NCBI GenBank assembly: GCA_016185245.1
Contig: JACPNZ010000016.1
Span: 62,001-126,000 of the forward strand
DNA length: 64,000 nucleotides
Source of the DNA: Hyphomicrobiales bacterium
GTDB taxonomy: Bacteria; Pseudomonadota; Alphaproteobacteria; Rhizobiales; Aestuariivirgaceae
Direction: 5' to 3'
The notes under the pieces: model-generated
The model's input: the letters and a program-made list of their open reading frames with translations, nothing else
What the model was told of the DNA's origin: nothing
Databases searched by the model: none
Program-made: the position numbers and the translations under genes
Shown: in pieces, positions 54,272-63,356 of the stretch
Layout: the number at the start of each line of letters is the position of its first letter
Numbering within the stretch: the first letter of the stretch is position 1

Positions 54272-54385
54272 GAACGAAAATATTGCAAAGCACAATCCAT
54301 GTCGGCACTCCGGGTCGAATTTGTAATTGCCTTTCCACCGATAAGCTGCCCGCGCTAGAAGCGGGCACCAAGCGCAAGGCATTCG

Positions 54386-55180
54386 ATGTCACCACCCCCC
54401 GACTGGCAGAAATTGACCCGCTTCGCCATGGAACTGGCGCGCGTCTCGGCGGCGGAAATCCTTCCGTTCTTCCGGCGCAATGCCACGGTTGAGGTCAAGG
54501 ACGGGCCGGTCTGGGACCCGGTGACCGAAGGCGACCGGGCGGGCGAGCGGGCAATCCGCCGGTTGATCGAGGAGCGCTATCCCGATCACGGCATCCACGG
54601 CGAGGAGTATGGCGTGAAAGACGGCCGCTCCGGCTTCACCTGGATTCTCGATCCCATCGACGGCACCCGCTCCTTTGTCTGCGGCATGCCGACTTGGGCC
54701 ACCCTCATCGGCCTGAACTACGAAGAAAGGCCGGTGCTGGGGCTGATGAACCAGCCCTTCGTCGGCGACATGTTTTACGGGAACCCAGAAGGCGCCTGGC
54801 TCGACCACCGGGGCGAGCGCCAGCCGATCCGCACTCGCCAGGGCGTGACCCTCGCCCGGGCCGCCGTCGGCACCACCGCCCCTGAACTCTACCGCAGTGC
54901 TGCCGACCGGGCGGGTTTCGAGCGCCTGCGCGGCAAGGCCCAGCTGGTACGCTTCGGGGGTGACGCCTATTTCTTCGCGGTGATGGCGGCAGGCCACATC
55001 GACATCGCCATGGACGCCAACCTCCAGGCCTATGACATCGCCCCCCTCCTCCCCATCATCTCGGGCGCCGGCGGCGTCTACGCCGAATGGACCGGCGGCG
55101 ACGCCACCCGCGGTGGCAATGTCATCACTGCCGGTTCCCGGGCCCTGCTCGACGAGGCGCTGGCGGCGCTGCGCGGCTAG
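54386..55180 (+). CDS. hisN: Histidinol-phosphatase, inositol monophosphatase family
   Basis: 264 residues. IMPase-fold motifs: GEEYG, then DPIDGTRSFVCGMP for the metal site, and MDANLQAYDIAPLLPIISGA near the end. The FVCGMP variant and GRSGFTWILDP context match HisN-type enzymes of alphaproteobacteria, which dephosphorylate histidinol phosphate. A generic inositol monophosphatase is the alternative. It is convergent with terC, three bases apart. Confidence 0.9.
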   Translation: MSPPPDWQKLTRFAMELARVSAAEILPFFRRNATVEVKDGPVWDPVTEGDRAGERAIRRLIEERYPDHGIHGEEYGVKDGRSGFTWILDPIDGTRSFVCGMPTWATLIGLNYEERPVLGLMNQPFVGDMFYGNPEGAWLDHRGERQPIRTRQGVTLARAAVGTTAPELYRSAADRAGFERLRGKAQLVRFGGDAYFFAVMAAGHIDIAMDANLQAYDIAPLLPIISGAGGVYAEWTGGDATRGGNVITAGSRALLDEALAALRG

Positions 55181-55183
55181 GCC

Positions 55184-55918
55184 TCAGGTCCCGCCGGAGC
55201 CACGCTTTTCCCGCTTTGACCGCGCCACCAGATTGAGCGCTTCCACGCCCATCGAGAAGGCGATGGCGAAGTAGATGTATTGGCGCGGGATGTGCTGTTG
55301 GAAGCCATCGGCGACGAGCGCCACGCCGATCAGCAGGATAAAGGCGAGCGCCAGCATCTTGACCGTTGGGTGGCGGGCGATAAAGCCGCCGATCGGCTTC
55401 GCCGCCAGCATCATGAGCCCGATGGCGATGGCGTTGGCGAGGATCATCACCGCCAGCAGATCGGTCATGCCGACCGCGGTGATGATCGAATCGAGAGCGA
55501 AGACGAAGTCGATCACCATGATCAGGGCAATGACGCCGGCGAAGCTTGCCGCCGCCCGCCGCGAGCCTCCTTCCTCCGGCCCGCCTTCCAAGTCGTGGTG
55601 GATTTCCAGCGTGCCCTTGTAGAGAAGGAACAGGCCGCCGAGGATCAGGATGATGTCGCGCCAGGAGAATGCGAAACCGGCCAGTTCAACGACCGGCCGG
55701 GTGAGCTTGGTGAGCCAGACAAGTGCTGCCAGCATCGCGATCCGCAGCACCAGGGCGCCGAGAAGCCCGATGCGTTGGGCCCGGGCCCGCTGTTGGCGCG
55801 GCAGTTTCTGGGCCGCCACGGTGAGGAAAACCAGATTGTCGATGCCAAGGACGATTTCCAGCAAAGTGAGTGTGGCAAGGCTCAACCAGCCTTCAAAGGT
55901 GAACAGCCAGTCGAACAT
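55184..55918 (-). CDS. TerC-family membrane protein
   Basis: 244 residues from the ATG at 55918. Seven hydrophobic helices with the family marks GIDNLVFL near the start and FVFALDSIITAVGMT in the middle; both Asp residues are thought to bind metal. TerC/YkoY proteins export manganese or protect against tellurite and metal stress. The start region is divergent from ade. Confidence 0.92.
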   Translation of the reverse strand: MFDWLFTFEGWLSLATLTLLEIVLGIDNLVFLTVAAQKLPRQQRARAQRIGLLGALVLRIAMLAALVWLTKLTRPVVELAGFAFSWRDIILILGGLFLLYKGTLEIHHDLEGGPEEGGSRRAAASFAGVIALIMVIDFVFALDSIITAVGMTDLLAVMILANAIAIGLMMLAAKPIGGFIARHPTVKMLALAFILLIGVALVADGFQQHIPRQYIYFAIAFSMGVEALNLVARSKREKRGSGGT

Positions 55919-56019
55919 GGTTCCTCCCCGGTCCCGCCAGATGGCCAGATGGGAAGCCTGCGGCGCCGGTTCAAGTCGCCATCGCTCTCCCCTATAGTGC
56001 GCCAAAGGGAGAAGGCAGG

Positions 56020-57822
56020 ATGGCTGGAATGAAGAGCTGGGCCGAGGTTGCACCGCACCTGGTCGACGTCTGCATGGGCCGCAAGCCGGCCGGTACGGTG
56101 ATCCGTCAGGGCCGCTGGGTGAACGTCCATTCGGGCGAGGTGATCCCGGCGACCGACGTTGCCATCGCCGCCGGGCGCTTCGCCTATGTGGGCTCCGATG
56201 CCCGCCATTGCATCGGGTCCGATACCCAGGTGATCGAGGCCCGTGGCCGCGCCATGGTGCCGGGCCTGTGCGATGCCCACATGCATGTCGAAAGCGGCAT
56301 GGTGACGGTAACCGAGTTCGCCCGCGCCGTCATCCCCCATGGCACCACTTCCATGTTCGTCGATCCCCACGAGATCGCCAATGTGCTGGGGCTAGCCGGC
56401 GTGCGGCTGATGCACGACGAGGCGATCGGCCTGCCGGTCAATGTCTATGTGCAGATGCCCTCCTGCGTGCCGAGCGCGCCGGGCCTCGAAACCTCCGGCG
56501 CCAGCCTTGGGCCGGCCGAGGTGGCCGAAGCCATGACCTGGCCCAACATCATCGGCCTCGGCGAAATGATGAATTTTCCCGGTGTCATCGCCGGCGATGC
56601 GCGCATGCTGGCCGAGATCGCCGCCACACAGCGCGCTGGCAAGACGGTGGGCGGCCACTATGCTTCGCCCGATCTGGGCCATCCCTTCCATGCCTATGCG
56701 GCCGCTGGCCCCGCCGACGATCACGAGGGTACAAGGCCAGAGGATGCCATCGCCCGGGTCCGCCAGGGTATGCGCGCCATGCTGCGGCTGGGCTCGGCCT
56801 GGTATGACGTGGCCAGCCAGGTCAAGGCCATTACCGAGGCGGGACTCGATCCCCGCAATTTCATTCTGTGTACGGATGACAGCCATTCCGGCACCCTGGT
56901 CAACGAGGGCCACATGAACCGGGTGGTGCGCCATGCCATCGCCCAAGGCTTGAAGCCGGTGACGGCGATCCAGATGGCGACGCTGAACACCGCCCAGCAT
57001 TTCGGCCTCGAGCGCGAGCTGGGCTCGATCGCGCCGGGCCGCCGCGCCGATCTCTTTCTCACCTCCGACCTCGCCACACTCCCCATCGAGCTGGTGCTGG
57101 CGAAGGGACAAGTCTGGGCCGAGAACGGCAGGCTCACCCGCGACATTGCGGCCTTCGCCTATCCCGCCTCGGCCCGCAACACGGTGAAGATGAAGCGCGA
57201 CCTTGTGGCCGCCGACTTCGATATCAAGGCCCCCACCGGCGCCAATGAGGTGACCGCCCGGGTGATCGGGGTGATCGAGAACCAGGCCCCGACCCGAGCC
57301 CTCGAGCGCCGTCTCAAGGTCCAGTCCGGCTTGGTCGACATCGACCGGGAGGCCGATGTCTGTCAGATCGCCGTGGTCGAACGCCACCGGGCGCTGGGCA
57401 CCGTCAGCAACGCCTTCGTCTCGGGCTTCGGCTACAACGTGCCCTGTGCGGTGGCCTCCACCGTTGCCCATGACAGCCACCACATGATCGTCGTCGGCAC
57501 CTCAAAGCCCGACATGGCGATCGCCGCCAATATCCTGAGGGCGATCGGCGGCGGGGTGGTAGTGGTGCGGGGCGGCAAAGAACTTGCAAGGGTCGAGCTT
57601 CCCATCGCCGGCCTCATGTCGAACGAGCGCGCCGAGATCGTCGCCGCCAAGGCCGAAAAGATGGTCGCCGCCATGCGCGAGTGTGGTTGCAGCCTCAACA
57701 ACGCCTACATGCAGCACTCGCTCATGGCTCTGGTGGTCATTCCGGAACTCAGAATTTCCGATGCCGGGCTGGTGAACGTGACCAAGTTCGAGAAGACCGA
57801 GCTATTTGTCAGTGGGCCTTGA
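56020..57822 (+). CDS. ade: Adenine deaminase
   Basis: 600 residues, the length of bacterial Ade. DAHMHVESGMVTVTEFARA is the metal-binding motif near residue 90, IGLGEMMNFPGV and FILCTDDSHSGTL follow, and the C-terminal half has VASTVAHDSHHMIVVG. It converts adenine to hypoxanthine and ammonia in purine salvage. An alternative start four codons later is possible. Confidence 0.96.
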   Translation: MAGMKSWAEVAPHLVDVCMGRKPAGTVIRQGRWVNVHSGEVIPATDVAIAAGRFAYVGSDARHCIGSDTQVIEARGRAMVPGLCDAHMHVESGMVTVTEFARAVIPHGTTSMFVDPHEIANVLGLAGVRLMHDEAIGLPVNVYVQMPSCVPSAPGLETSGASLGPAEVAEAMTWPNIIGLGEMMNFPGVIAGDARMLAEIAATQRAGKTVGGHYASPDLGHPFHAYAAAGPADDHEGTRPEDAIARVRQGMRAMLRLGSAWYDVASQVKAITEAGLDPRNFILCTDDSHSGTLVNEGHMNRVVRHAIAQGLKPVTAIQMATLNTAQHFGLERELGSIAPGRRADLFLTSDLATLPIELVLAKGQVWAENGRLTRDIAAFAYPASARNTVKMKRDLVAADFDIKAPTGANEVTARVIGVIENQAPTRALERRLKVQSGLVDIDREADVCQIAVVERHRALGTVSNAFVSGFGYNVPCAVASTVAHDSHHMIVVGTSKPDMAIAANILRAIGGGVVVVRGGKELARVELPIAGLMSNERAEIVAAKAEKMVAAMRECGCSLNNAYMQHSLMALVVIPELRISDAGLVNVTKFEKTELFVSGP

Positions 57823-57892
57823 AGGCCGCCCCCGGACATGTCAGTCTCCCTACGTCAATTTTCCTGTAACCGCCTAGGGACGGGGGGATAGG

Positions 57893-58177
57893 ATGCTGAA
57901 ATCTGCCATTGTGATCGCGGCAATGAGTATCTTCCTGATCCCGCAACTGGTCGATGCGCAGTCCTTCCAGCCATGGAATCGCGAATGCGGCAAGCTTGCA
58001 AAGGATTGGCAGAAGAAGCCGCAGCACAAGGCTGTGGCTGTTTCCAACAGCACTTCCTCGGAAGCCTGCGGCCTATCCTGGGCAGCGCCCAGCCAGGCGG
58101 CGGCGGAACGCTCGGCGTTACAAGCCTGCCGCAAATATGCCGAAGGTGCCCCCTGCCACGTCGTCACATCGGAATGA
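57893..58177 (+). CDS. Exported DUF4189-like protein
   Basis: 94 residues with a signal peptide (about 1-22, ending VDAQS). The mature part has four Cys and a SWAAPSQAAAERSALQACR stretch of the type seen in DUF4189 repeats (G.SW...S..AA...AL..C). The function is unknown. It is convergent with dksA, 21 bases apart. Confidence 0.65.
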   Translation: MLKSAIVIAAMSIFLIPQLVDAQSFQPWNRECGKLAKDWQKKPQHKAVAVSNSTSSEACGLSWAAPSQAAAERSALQACRKYAEGAPCHVVTSE

Positions 58178-58198
58178 TCGAATGGCGCGCGCTGCAGC

Positions 58199-58615
58199 TC
58201 AATCGTCCCGGTAGACCCGCTCGCGGCGCTCGTGGCGTTCCTGGGCCTCGATCGAGAGCGTGGCGATCGGGCGGGCGTCGAGGCGCTTCAGGCTGATCGG
58301 CTCGCCGGTTTCCTCGCAGTAGCCGTAGGACCCATCCTCGAGGCGCTTCAAAGCCGCGTCGATTTTGGAGATCAGCTTGCGCTGGCGGTCGCGGGTCCTG
58401 AGTTCCAGTGACCGGTCGGTTTCCGAAGAGGCCCGGTCGGCGAGGTCCGGCAGGACGTGATTCTCGTCCTGCAGGTGGGCGATGGTTTCCTTGCTCTCCT
58501 TGAGGATATCATCCTTCCAGGACAACAGCTTGGTGCGGAAGTACTCCCTTTGCCGCTCATTCATGAACGTCTCGTCGTCCTGGGGTTTGTAGTCTTCGTC
58601 GACTTCGACAGCCAT
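58199..58615 (-). CDS. dksA: RNA polymerase-binding regulator DksA
   Basis: 138 residues: a coiled coil with the tip region LADRASSETDRSLELRTRDR, then the C-terminal globule YGYCEETGEPISLKRLDARP. Of the four zinc cysteines only the first remains; the others are Thr, Ser and Ala, as in most alphaproteobacterial DksA. It acts with ppGpp on RNA polymerase to control stringent-response promoters. Confidence 0.94.
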   Translation of the reverse strand: MAVEVDEDYKPQDDETFMNERQREYFRTKLLSWKDDILKESKETIAHLQDENHVLPDLADRASSETDRSLELRTRDRQRKLISKIDAALKRLEDGSYGYCEETGEPISLKRLDARPIATLSIEAQERHERRERVYRDD

Positions 58616-58839
58616 CGCTAACCCTCTTTCGAGCCCTCTCGTGGCGCGGGCTTATAGCGACCCGCTTGTGCTTCGACAATAGCCCGGCAGGCTAACCCAA
58701 GGGCCTGTTCAGAACCCTCAAGCTCCTGATTCATCTATAATTTTCACTTCCCTAGCAAAAAAACCGTGAAAATCTGGCAAAGACCCGCACGAAAGCTCCA
58801 GGAAATTTCCATGCGTTTCAATGGCACCGGCAAGTGCGT
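58616..58839. other. Intergenic region upstream of dksA
   Basis: About 225 bases without a supported gene, holding the dksA promoter on the minus strand. The composition is AT-richer around 58730-58820. A minus-strand stretch there (NFLELSCGSLPDFHGFF-like) reads somewhat like protein but has no start and no recognised family. Confidence 0.35.
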
Positions 58840-58920
58840 GGCGCCTCGCCGCTCGCCCACGCCCGGCAGCGCGGCTACGTCGAGATGATCGCCATGCTGG
58901 AAAGAGCCGGGGCGCGGTAG
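58840..58920 (+). pseudogene. C-terminal tail of an ankyrin-repeat gene
   Basis: The last 26 codons before a TAG at 58918-58920 read GASPLAHARQRGYVEMIAML followed by ERAGAR, a textbook final ankyrin repeat. The sequence upstream does not continue the repeat in any frame beyond a few codons, so the rest of the gene has been lost. It faces the FAD oxidoreductase gene. Confidence 0.6.
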
Positions 58921-58923
58921 GCG

Positions 58924-60219
58924 CTAGCGATCCTTCCGGCTCATCCAGCTGATCGCATAGGGCACGAACCACGGATTGCCCCAGTAGAGGGGGTTAGTGG
59001 GCAGCAGCCGGTCGAAGGCGCTGTCGCCACCCTTCCGCCCGAGGATGCGCCGCGCCATCTTGCGCCCGAACAGGGTTCCCATCGGCACCCCGGCGAAACA
59101 GTATCCGGCGCCAAAATGGATTCCCTCGTGCTGGCCGAGATGCGGATAGATGTCGAAGGTGCCGGCGCACTTCCCCGTCCACACATGATCGAAGCGCACG
59201 TCCGCCAGCTGCGGAAAGATACGGGTCAGGCGCAGATGCAGGCGCTCCGCCATGATGCGCAGGTCCTGGTTGCGCGCCCCGGTCAAGCCGCCGAAGACGA
59301 TGCGGGTGGGATCGTCCGGAACCCTGCGGAACCAGTCGACGTTGAAGTTCCAGTCGATATAGGTGCGGTCGGTGGGCAGAAGCTGCTCCACCACGGCGGG
59401 ATCGAGCGGCGCCGATACCGTCTGGTAGGCCTCGAAGGGCATGATGCGGCGCTTGAGCCAGGGAAAGGCATCGCCCGAATAGCCGTTGGTGGCAACGACC
59501 ACGTCGCGCGTCTCGACCACCCCGCGCGGTGTCGCCAGCTTGAAACCTTGGCCGTCGCAAGCCATGCGGGTAACCGGCGTCCAGGCGGCAATCGTTGCCC
59601 CCGCAGTGCGCGCCGCATCGAGCAGACCCTGGTGATAGAGGCCGGGATGAAGGCCGGCGTGATCGGCAATGCGCACCCCGCCGAAGTAATGGCCGCTGCC
59701 GATCTCCTGACGTTGTTCGGCCCGGCTGACCGCCGCGAACGGCTCGCCCAGATGTTTCTCCCGCAGTGCGAATTCCCGGGCCATCGCCTCATACATCGCC
59801 GGGCTCGTCGCCAGGAGGAAGCGGCCCTGCTGGCGATAGTGACAGTCGATCCCCTCCTCCGCGACCGTCTCCTTGACCGCCAGGAAGGCCTCCATCAGCT
59901 CCCGGTAGATCGCCAGCGCGAAATCGACACCGTGGCTTTCGATCAACTCGCCGAAGCCGTGCTTGAGGCTGCGCCCCACATAGCCGGCATTGCGGGTGCT
60001 GGCGCCATGGCCGGGCTCGCGCGCCTCGAACACCGTGACCTGCCGGCCGCCGCGGGCAAGATGCAGCGCCGCCACCAGGCCGGTGATGCCGGAGCCAATG
60101 ACCGCCACATCGGTGGCCCTCGGCACGGCGGGGGCGGATTTCTCCTCGTGCGGGGCCGCCCGCCACCAATAGGGATCGAAACTGCATTCCGCCGACAGGA
60201 CGGGGCTGCCGAAGGCCAT
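58924..60219 (-). CDS. FAD-dependent oxidoreductase (DAO family), copy A
   Basis: 431 residues from the ATG at 60219. The FAD Rossmann motif VAVIGSGITGLVAALHLAR is at about 40-58, STRNAGYVGRS marks the substrate pocket start, and the C-terminus has the DAO-type GYCFAGVPMGTLFG. It is related to glycine/D-amino-acid oxidases and gamma-glutamylputrescine oxidase. It lies one base downstream of a second enzyme of the same family, and the two differ greatly. Confidence 0.9.
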   Translation of the reverse strand: MAFGSPVLSAECSFDPYWWRAAPHEEKSAPAVPRATDVAVIGSGITGLVAALHLARGGRQVTVFEAREPGHGASTRNAGYVGRSLKHGFGELIESHGVDFALAIYRELMEAFLAVKETVAEEGIDCHYRQQGRFLLATSPAMYEAMAREFALREKHLGEPFAAVSRAEQRQEIGSGHYFGGVRIADHAGLHPGLYHQGLLDAARTAGATIAAWTPVTRMACDGQGFKLATPRGVVETRDVVVATNGYSGDAFPWLKRRIMPFEAYQTVSAPLDPAVVEQLLPTDRTYIDWNFNVDWFRRVPDDPTRIVFGGLTGARNQDLRIMAERLHLRLTRIFPQLADVRFDHVWTGKCAGTFDIYPHLGQHEGIHFGAGYCFAGVPMGTLFGRKMARRILGRKGGDSAFDRLLPTNPLYWGNPWFVPYAISWMSRKDR

Positions 60220-60220
60220 C

Positions 60221-61498
60221 TCACGCCGCCCTTCTGGAGCGGCGCTCGTCGAGCCGGTCCTTGAGCTGCAGATACCAGTAGCCTGCCTGCACCCCAGCGC
60301 GCCCGAAGGGGCCGCCAACCCACTGCGGCGTGAACGGCGCAAAGCGGCGATACTCGTCATCGCCCGCCGCGATCGCCCGGGCCATCAGGATACCACCCAT
60401 CGCCGTCGTATTCATGCCATGGCCACCGAAGGCGGTCGCCCACCACTGGCCCTTACCGTCGGTTCCGATCAGCGGCATGAAGTGGCGCGCATAGCCCATG
60501 AGGCCGGCCCAGGCGTAGTCGATGCGCGGGTTGCCCAATTGCGGAAAGACCGACAGCATGTCCCGCTTCATGCGTTCGGCAAGCCGCCGCGGCTCCCAGA
60601 CGCGCGTGGTGATCGCCCCGCCCCACAAGAGCCGTCCCTCGTCGATCAGCCGGAAATAGTTGCCCGCACGGCGCGAGTCGGAAAGGGCGTAGCGCGTGCG
60701 GATCGCGTCCTGCGTCAACGGTTCCGTCACCGCGATGTAGGTGGCGACCGGTACGACAGCACGCCCCGTCGGCGGGTGGATGGCGCGGTCGAGCGACGAC
60801 ACGCAGTAGACGACATCGCGGCAGGAGACTTCGCCCTGTCCGGTGCGCACCCGGTAGCCTGCATCCGACTTCCGCACCTCCAGGGCGAGCGACATTTCGA
60901 ACAGCCGCGCCCCTGCACCTTCCGCCTTCGCCGCGATCATCAGGGCATAGCGCAGCGGATGCATGTGAAAGGCGGTCGGATCGAGAGCGGACTGGAAATA
61001 GCGCGTGGTATTGACCAGCGCCCGGGTCGCGGCCACGTCGAGGTAGTGCTTCTCCTGGCCGTAGTCGCGCAGCTGGGCGGCGACTTCCGCCATCCTTTCC
61101 GCCGCATTGTCGTAGCGGATGCAGCCGAGCCAGCCGTCGCCCATCTTGATCGACGGATCGCCCTCGACGATCTCGCGGCGCACATATTCGGTGCCGAAGC
61201 ACGACAGCCGGTAGAGGTCCCGCGCCGCCTCGAGACCGAGGCGCGCGGCGATGCCATCCATACCCCAGGCAAAGCCGTTTGAGACGAAGCCGCCATTGCG
61301 CCCCGATGCGCCCCAGGCCAGCCGCTTGGCCTCGAGCAGGATCGCCGAAACGCCCCGGCGGGCCAGTTCCAGCGCTGCTGTCAGCCCCGCCAGCCCGCCG
61401 CCGATGACGCAGACCTCGGCCTCGGCCCCGCCGGTAAGGGCCCGCCGCGCCGGTCCGCGCGCAGCGGTTGCCTCATACCAGGTTTCGGTCGATTGCAT
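60221..61498 (-). CDS. FAD-dependent oxidoreductase (DAO family), copy B
   Basis: 425 residues from the ATG at 61498 (GGGAG spaced five bases). The FAD motif VCVIGGGLAGLTAALELARR is at about 29-48, WGASGRNGGFVSNGFAWG follows, and AWAGLMGYARHFMPLIG and FGGHGMNTTAMGG are near the end. This pattern matches PuuB/OrdL-type amine oxidases. The order B then A suggests both act on the same or successive amines, but no transporter is adjacent. Confidence 0.9.
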   Translation of the reverse strand: MQSTETWYEATAARGPARRALTGGAEAEVCVIGGGLAGLTAALELARRGVSAILLEAKRLAWGASGRNGGFVSNGFAWGMDGIAARLGLEAARDLYRLSCFGTEYVRREIVEGDPSIKMGDGWLGCIRYDNAAERMAEVAAQLRDYGQEKHYLDVAATRALVNTTRYFQSALDPTAFHMHPLRYALMIAAKAEGAGARLFEMSLALEVRKSDAGYRVRTGQGEVSCRDVVYCVSSLDRAIHPPTGRAVVPVATYIAVTEPLTQDAIRTRYALSDSRRAGNYFRLIDEGRLLWGGAITTRVWEPRRLAERMKRDMLSVFPQLGNPRIDYAWAGLMGYARHFMPLIGTDGKGQWWATAFGGHGMNTTAMGGILMARAIAAGDDEYRRFAPFTPQWVGGPFGRAGVQAGYWYLQLKDRLDERRSRRAA

Positions 61499-61564
61499 CA
61501 TTGCTCCCAATTGTCGGACGTCGCGCCAGTTGCCCATGGCCCCCACCTTGGCTAAGGAGCCTGT

Positions 61565-62455
61565 ATGCGTTTTTCATCGGGCAGGGATTTCAGGGATTGG
61601 CCATCGAAGGCGGTGACCATATTCGGCATGTCAGGCGTCGGCAAGACCACGCTGGCGAGGCTCCTGCAGCACAGCGGCTGGTTTCAGTACTCGGTCGATT
61701 ACCGCATCGGCACCCGCTACATGGGCGAGCACATCGTCGACAATTTCAAGCGCGAGGCGATGCGGGTGCCGTTCCTGCGCGACCTCCTGATGTCGGATTC
61801 GATTCACATCAACTCCAACATCACCTTCGACAATCTGAGCCCGCTCTCGACCTACCTCGGCAAGCCCGGCAATCCGGCCCGCGGCGGGCTGTCCCTGGCC
61901 GAATACAAGCGCCGCCAGAACCAGCACCGCGAGGCCGAAATCCACGCCCTTCTCGACGTGCCCGCCTTCATCGGCAAGGCCCGCGACATCTACCAGTATC
62001 CGCATTTCGTCTGCGATTCGGGCGGCAGCCTGTGTGAAGTGGTCGACCCCAGAAATCCCGACGATCCGGTGCTGAAATGCCTCGCCGCTAACAGCCTGCT
62101 CCTCTACATCGAGGGCACCCCCCAGCACACCCGCACCCTGGTCGAACGCTTCCGCCGCAATCCCAAGCCGATGTACTACCAGCCGGCCTTTCTCGACGCC
62201 AAATGGGCCGAATACAAGCAAGCGCACGGCATCGTCGCCGACGACGACGTCGATCCCGACGGCTTCGCCGTATGGGGCTTCGAGCAATTGCTCTTGCACC
62301 GCATTCCGCTCTACCGGGCGGTCGCCGACAATTTCGGCTACACCGCCCGCATGCAGGACATTCCCGATATCCACTCCGATACCGATTTCATCAATCTGCT
62401 CACCCGCCTCATCGACCAGACCGCCGCAGTGCCCTATGCCAATCCGGATCCCTAA
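61565..62455 (+). CDS. P-loop ATPase/kinase-like protein
   Basis: 296 residues. A Walker A loop, [12 protein letters not shown], is at about residues 21-32 and [13 protein letters not shown] may be the Walker B region. The fold resembles small-molecule kinases, but no specific motif fits. Its last 20 bases overlap the metA gene, so the two are translated together, and a role tied to methionine synthesis is likely. The protein is conserved in many alphaproteobacteria and uncharacterised. Confidence 0.75.
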   Translation: MRFSSGRDFRDWPSKAVTIFGMSGVGKTTLARLLQHSGWFQYSVDYRIGTRYMGEHIVDNFKREAMRVPFLRDLLMSDSIHINSNITFDNLSPLSTYLGKPGNPARGGLSLAEYKRRQNQHREAEIHALLDVPAFIGKARDIYQYPHFVCDSGGSLCEVVDPRNPDDPVLKCLAANSLLLYIEGTPQHTRTLVERFRRNPKPMYYQPAFLDAKWAEYKQAHGIVADDDVDPDGFAVWGFEQLLLHRIPLYRAVADNFGYTARMQDIPDIHSDTDFINLLTRLIDQTAAVPYANPDP

Positions 62456-63353
62456 CGACCTTCCCGCCCGCCAAACGCTTGCCGACGAAGGCGTGATGGT
62501 GATGACCGAGGCAACCGCCTTGCGCCAGGACATCCGGCCGTTGCGCATCGGCCTGCTCAACCTGATGCCCAACAAGATCAAGACCGAGACCCAGTTCGCG
62601 CGGTTGATCGGGGCAACGCCGCTGCAGGTCGAGCTGACGCTGATCAAGATCACCAGCCACACGCCGAAGAACACCTCGGCCGAGCATATGATCGCCTTCT
62701 ACAGCGACTGGGAGGACGTCGCTTCCGAGAAGTTCGACGGCTTCATCGTCACCGGCGCCCCGGTCGAGCTCCTCGATTTCGAGGACGTGACCTATTGGGA
62801 CGAGCTTTGCCGCATCTACGATTGGACTCAGACCCATGTGCATTCGACCATGAACATCTGCTGGGGCGCCCAGGCGGCACTGCATCATTTCCACGGCGTG
62901 CCGAAACATCCCCTGCCGAAGAAGGCCTTCGGCGTCTACCGCCACCGCAACCTCGATCCGACCTCACCCTATCTTCGCGGCTTTTCCGACGACTTCTCGA
63001 TCCCCGTTTCGCGCTGGACCGAGAACCACCGTGCCGACCTGCCGAAGGGCAAGGGCCTCGAGGTGCTGATGGAATCCGACGAGGCCGGCCTCTGCCTGAT
63101 CGACGATCCGGCCCGGCGCTCGCTCTACATGTTCAACCACATCGAATACGACACCCATTCGCTGGGCGACGAATACTGGCGCGACACCAATGCCGGAAAG
63201 CCGATCGAGCTACCGGCCAACTATTTTCCCAGGAACGACCCCAAAGCGCCGCCGGAAAACCGCTGGCGCAGCCACGCCCATTTGCTGTTCGGCAACTGGA
63301 TCAACCAGGTCTACCAGACCGCGCCCTATGACCTCGCCAAGATCGGCGGATAG
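62436..63353 (+). CDS. metAA: Homoserine O-acyltransferase MetA (acetyl-CoA type predicted)
   Basis: 305 residues, the full MetA length. Catalytic Cys142 in NICWGAQAA, and His235 and Glu237 in FNHIEYD are present. At position 111 the sequence is Glu (GAPVELLDF). In this family Glu111 goes with acetyl-CoA and Gly111 with succinyl-CoA, so the product is predicted to be O-acetylhomoserine. It is the first step of methionine synthesis from homoserine. Its start overlaps the P-loop gene by 20 bases, so there is no room for a separate riboswitch. Confidence 0.95.
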   Translation: MPIRIPNDLPARQTLADEGVMVMTEATALRQDIRPLRIGLLNLMPNKIKTETQFARLIGATPLQVELTLIKITSHTPKNTSAEHMIAFYSDWEDVASEKFDGFIVTGAPVELLDFEDVTYWDELCRIYDWTQTHVHSTMNICWGAQAALHHFHGVPKHPLPKKAFGVYRHRNLDPTSPYLRGFSDDFSIPVSRWTENHRADLPKGKGLEVLMESDEAGLCLIDDPARRSLYMFNHIEYDTHSLGDEYWRDTNAGKPIELPANYFPRNDPKAPPENRWRSHAHLLFGNWINQVYQTAPYDLAKIGG

Positions 63354-63356
63354 GCC

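Noticed and set aside
61499-62435. SAM-II riboswitch upstream of metA
   Set aside because: metA overlaps the preceding gene by 20 bases, and no SAM-II pattern is visible before the P-loop gene either.
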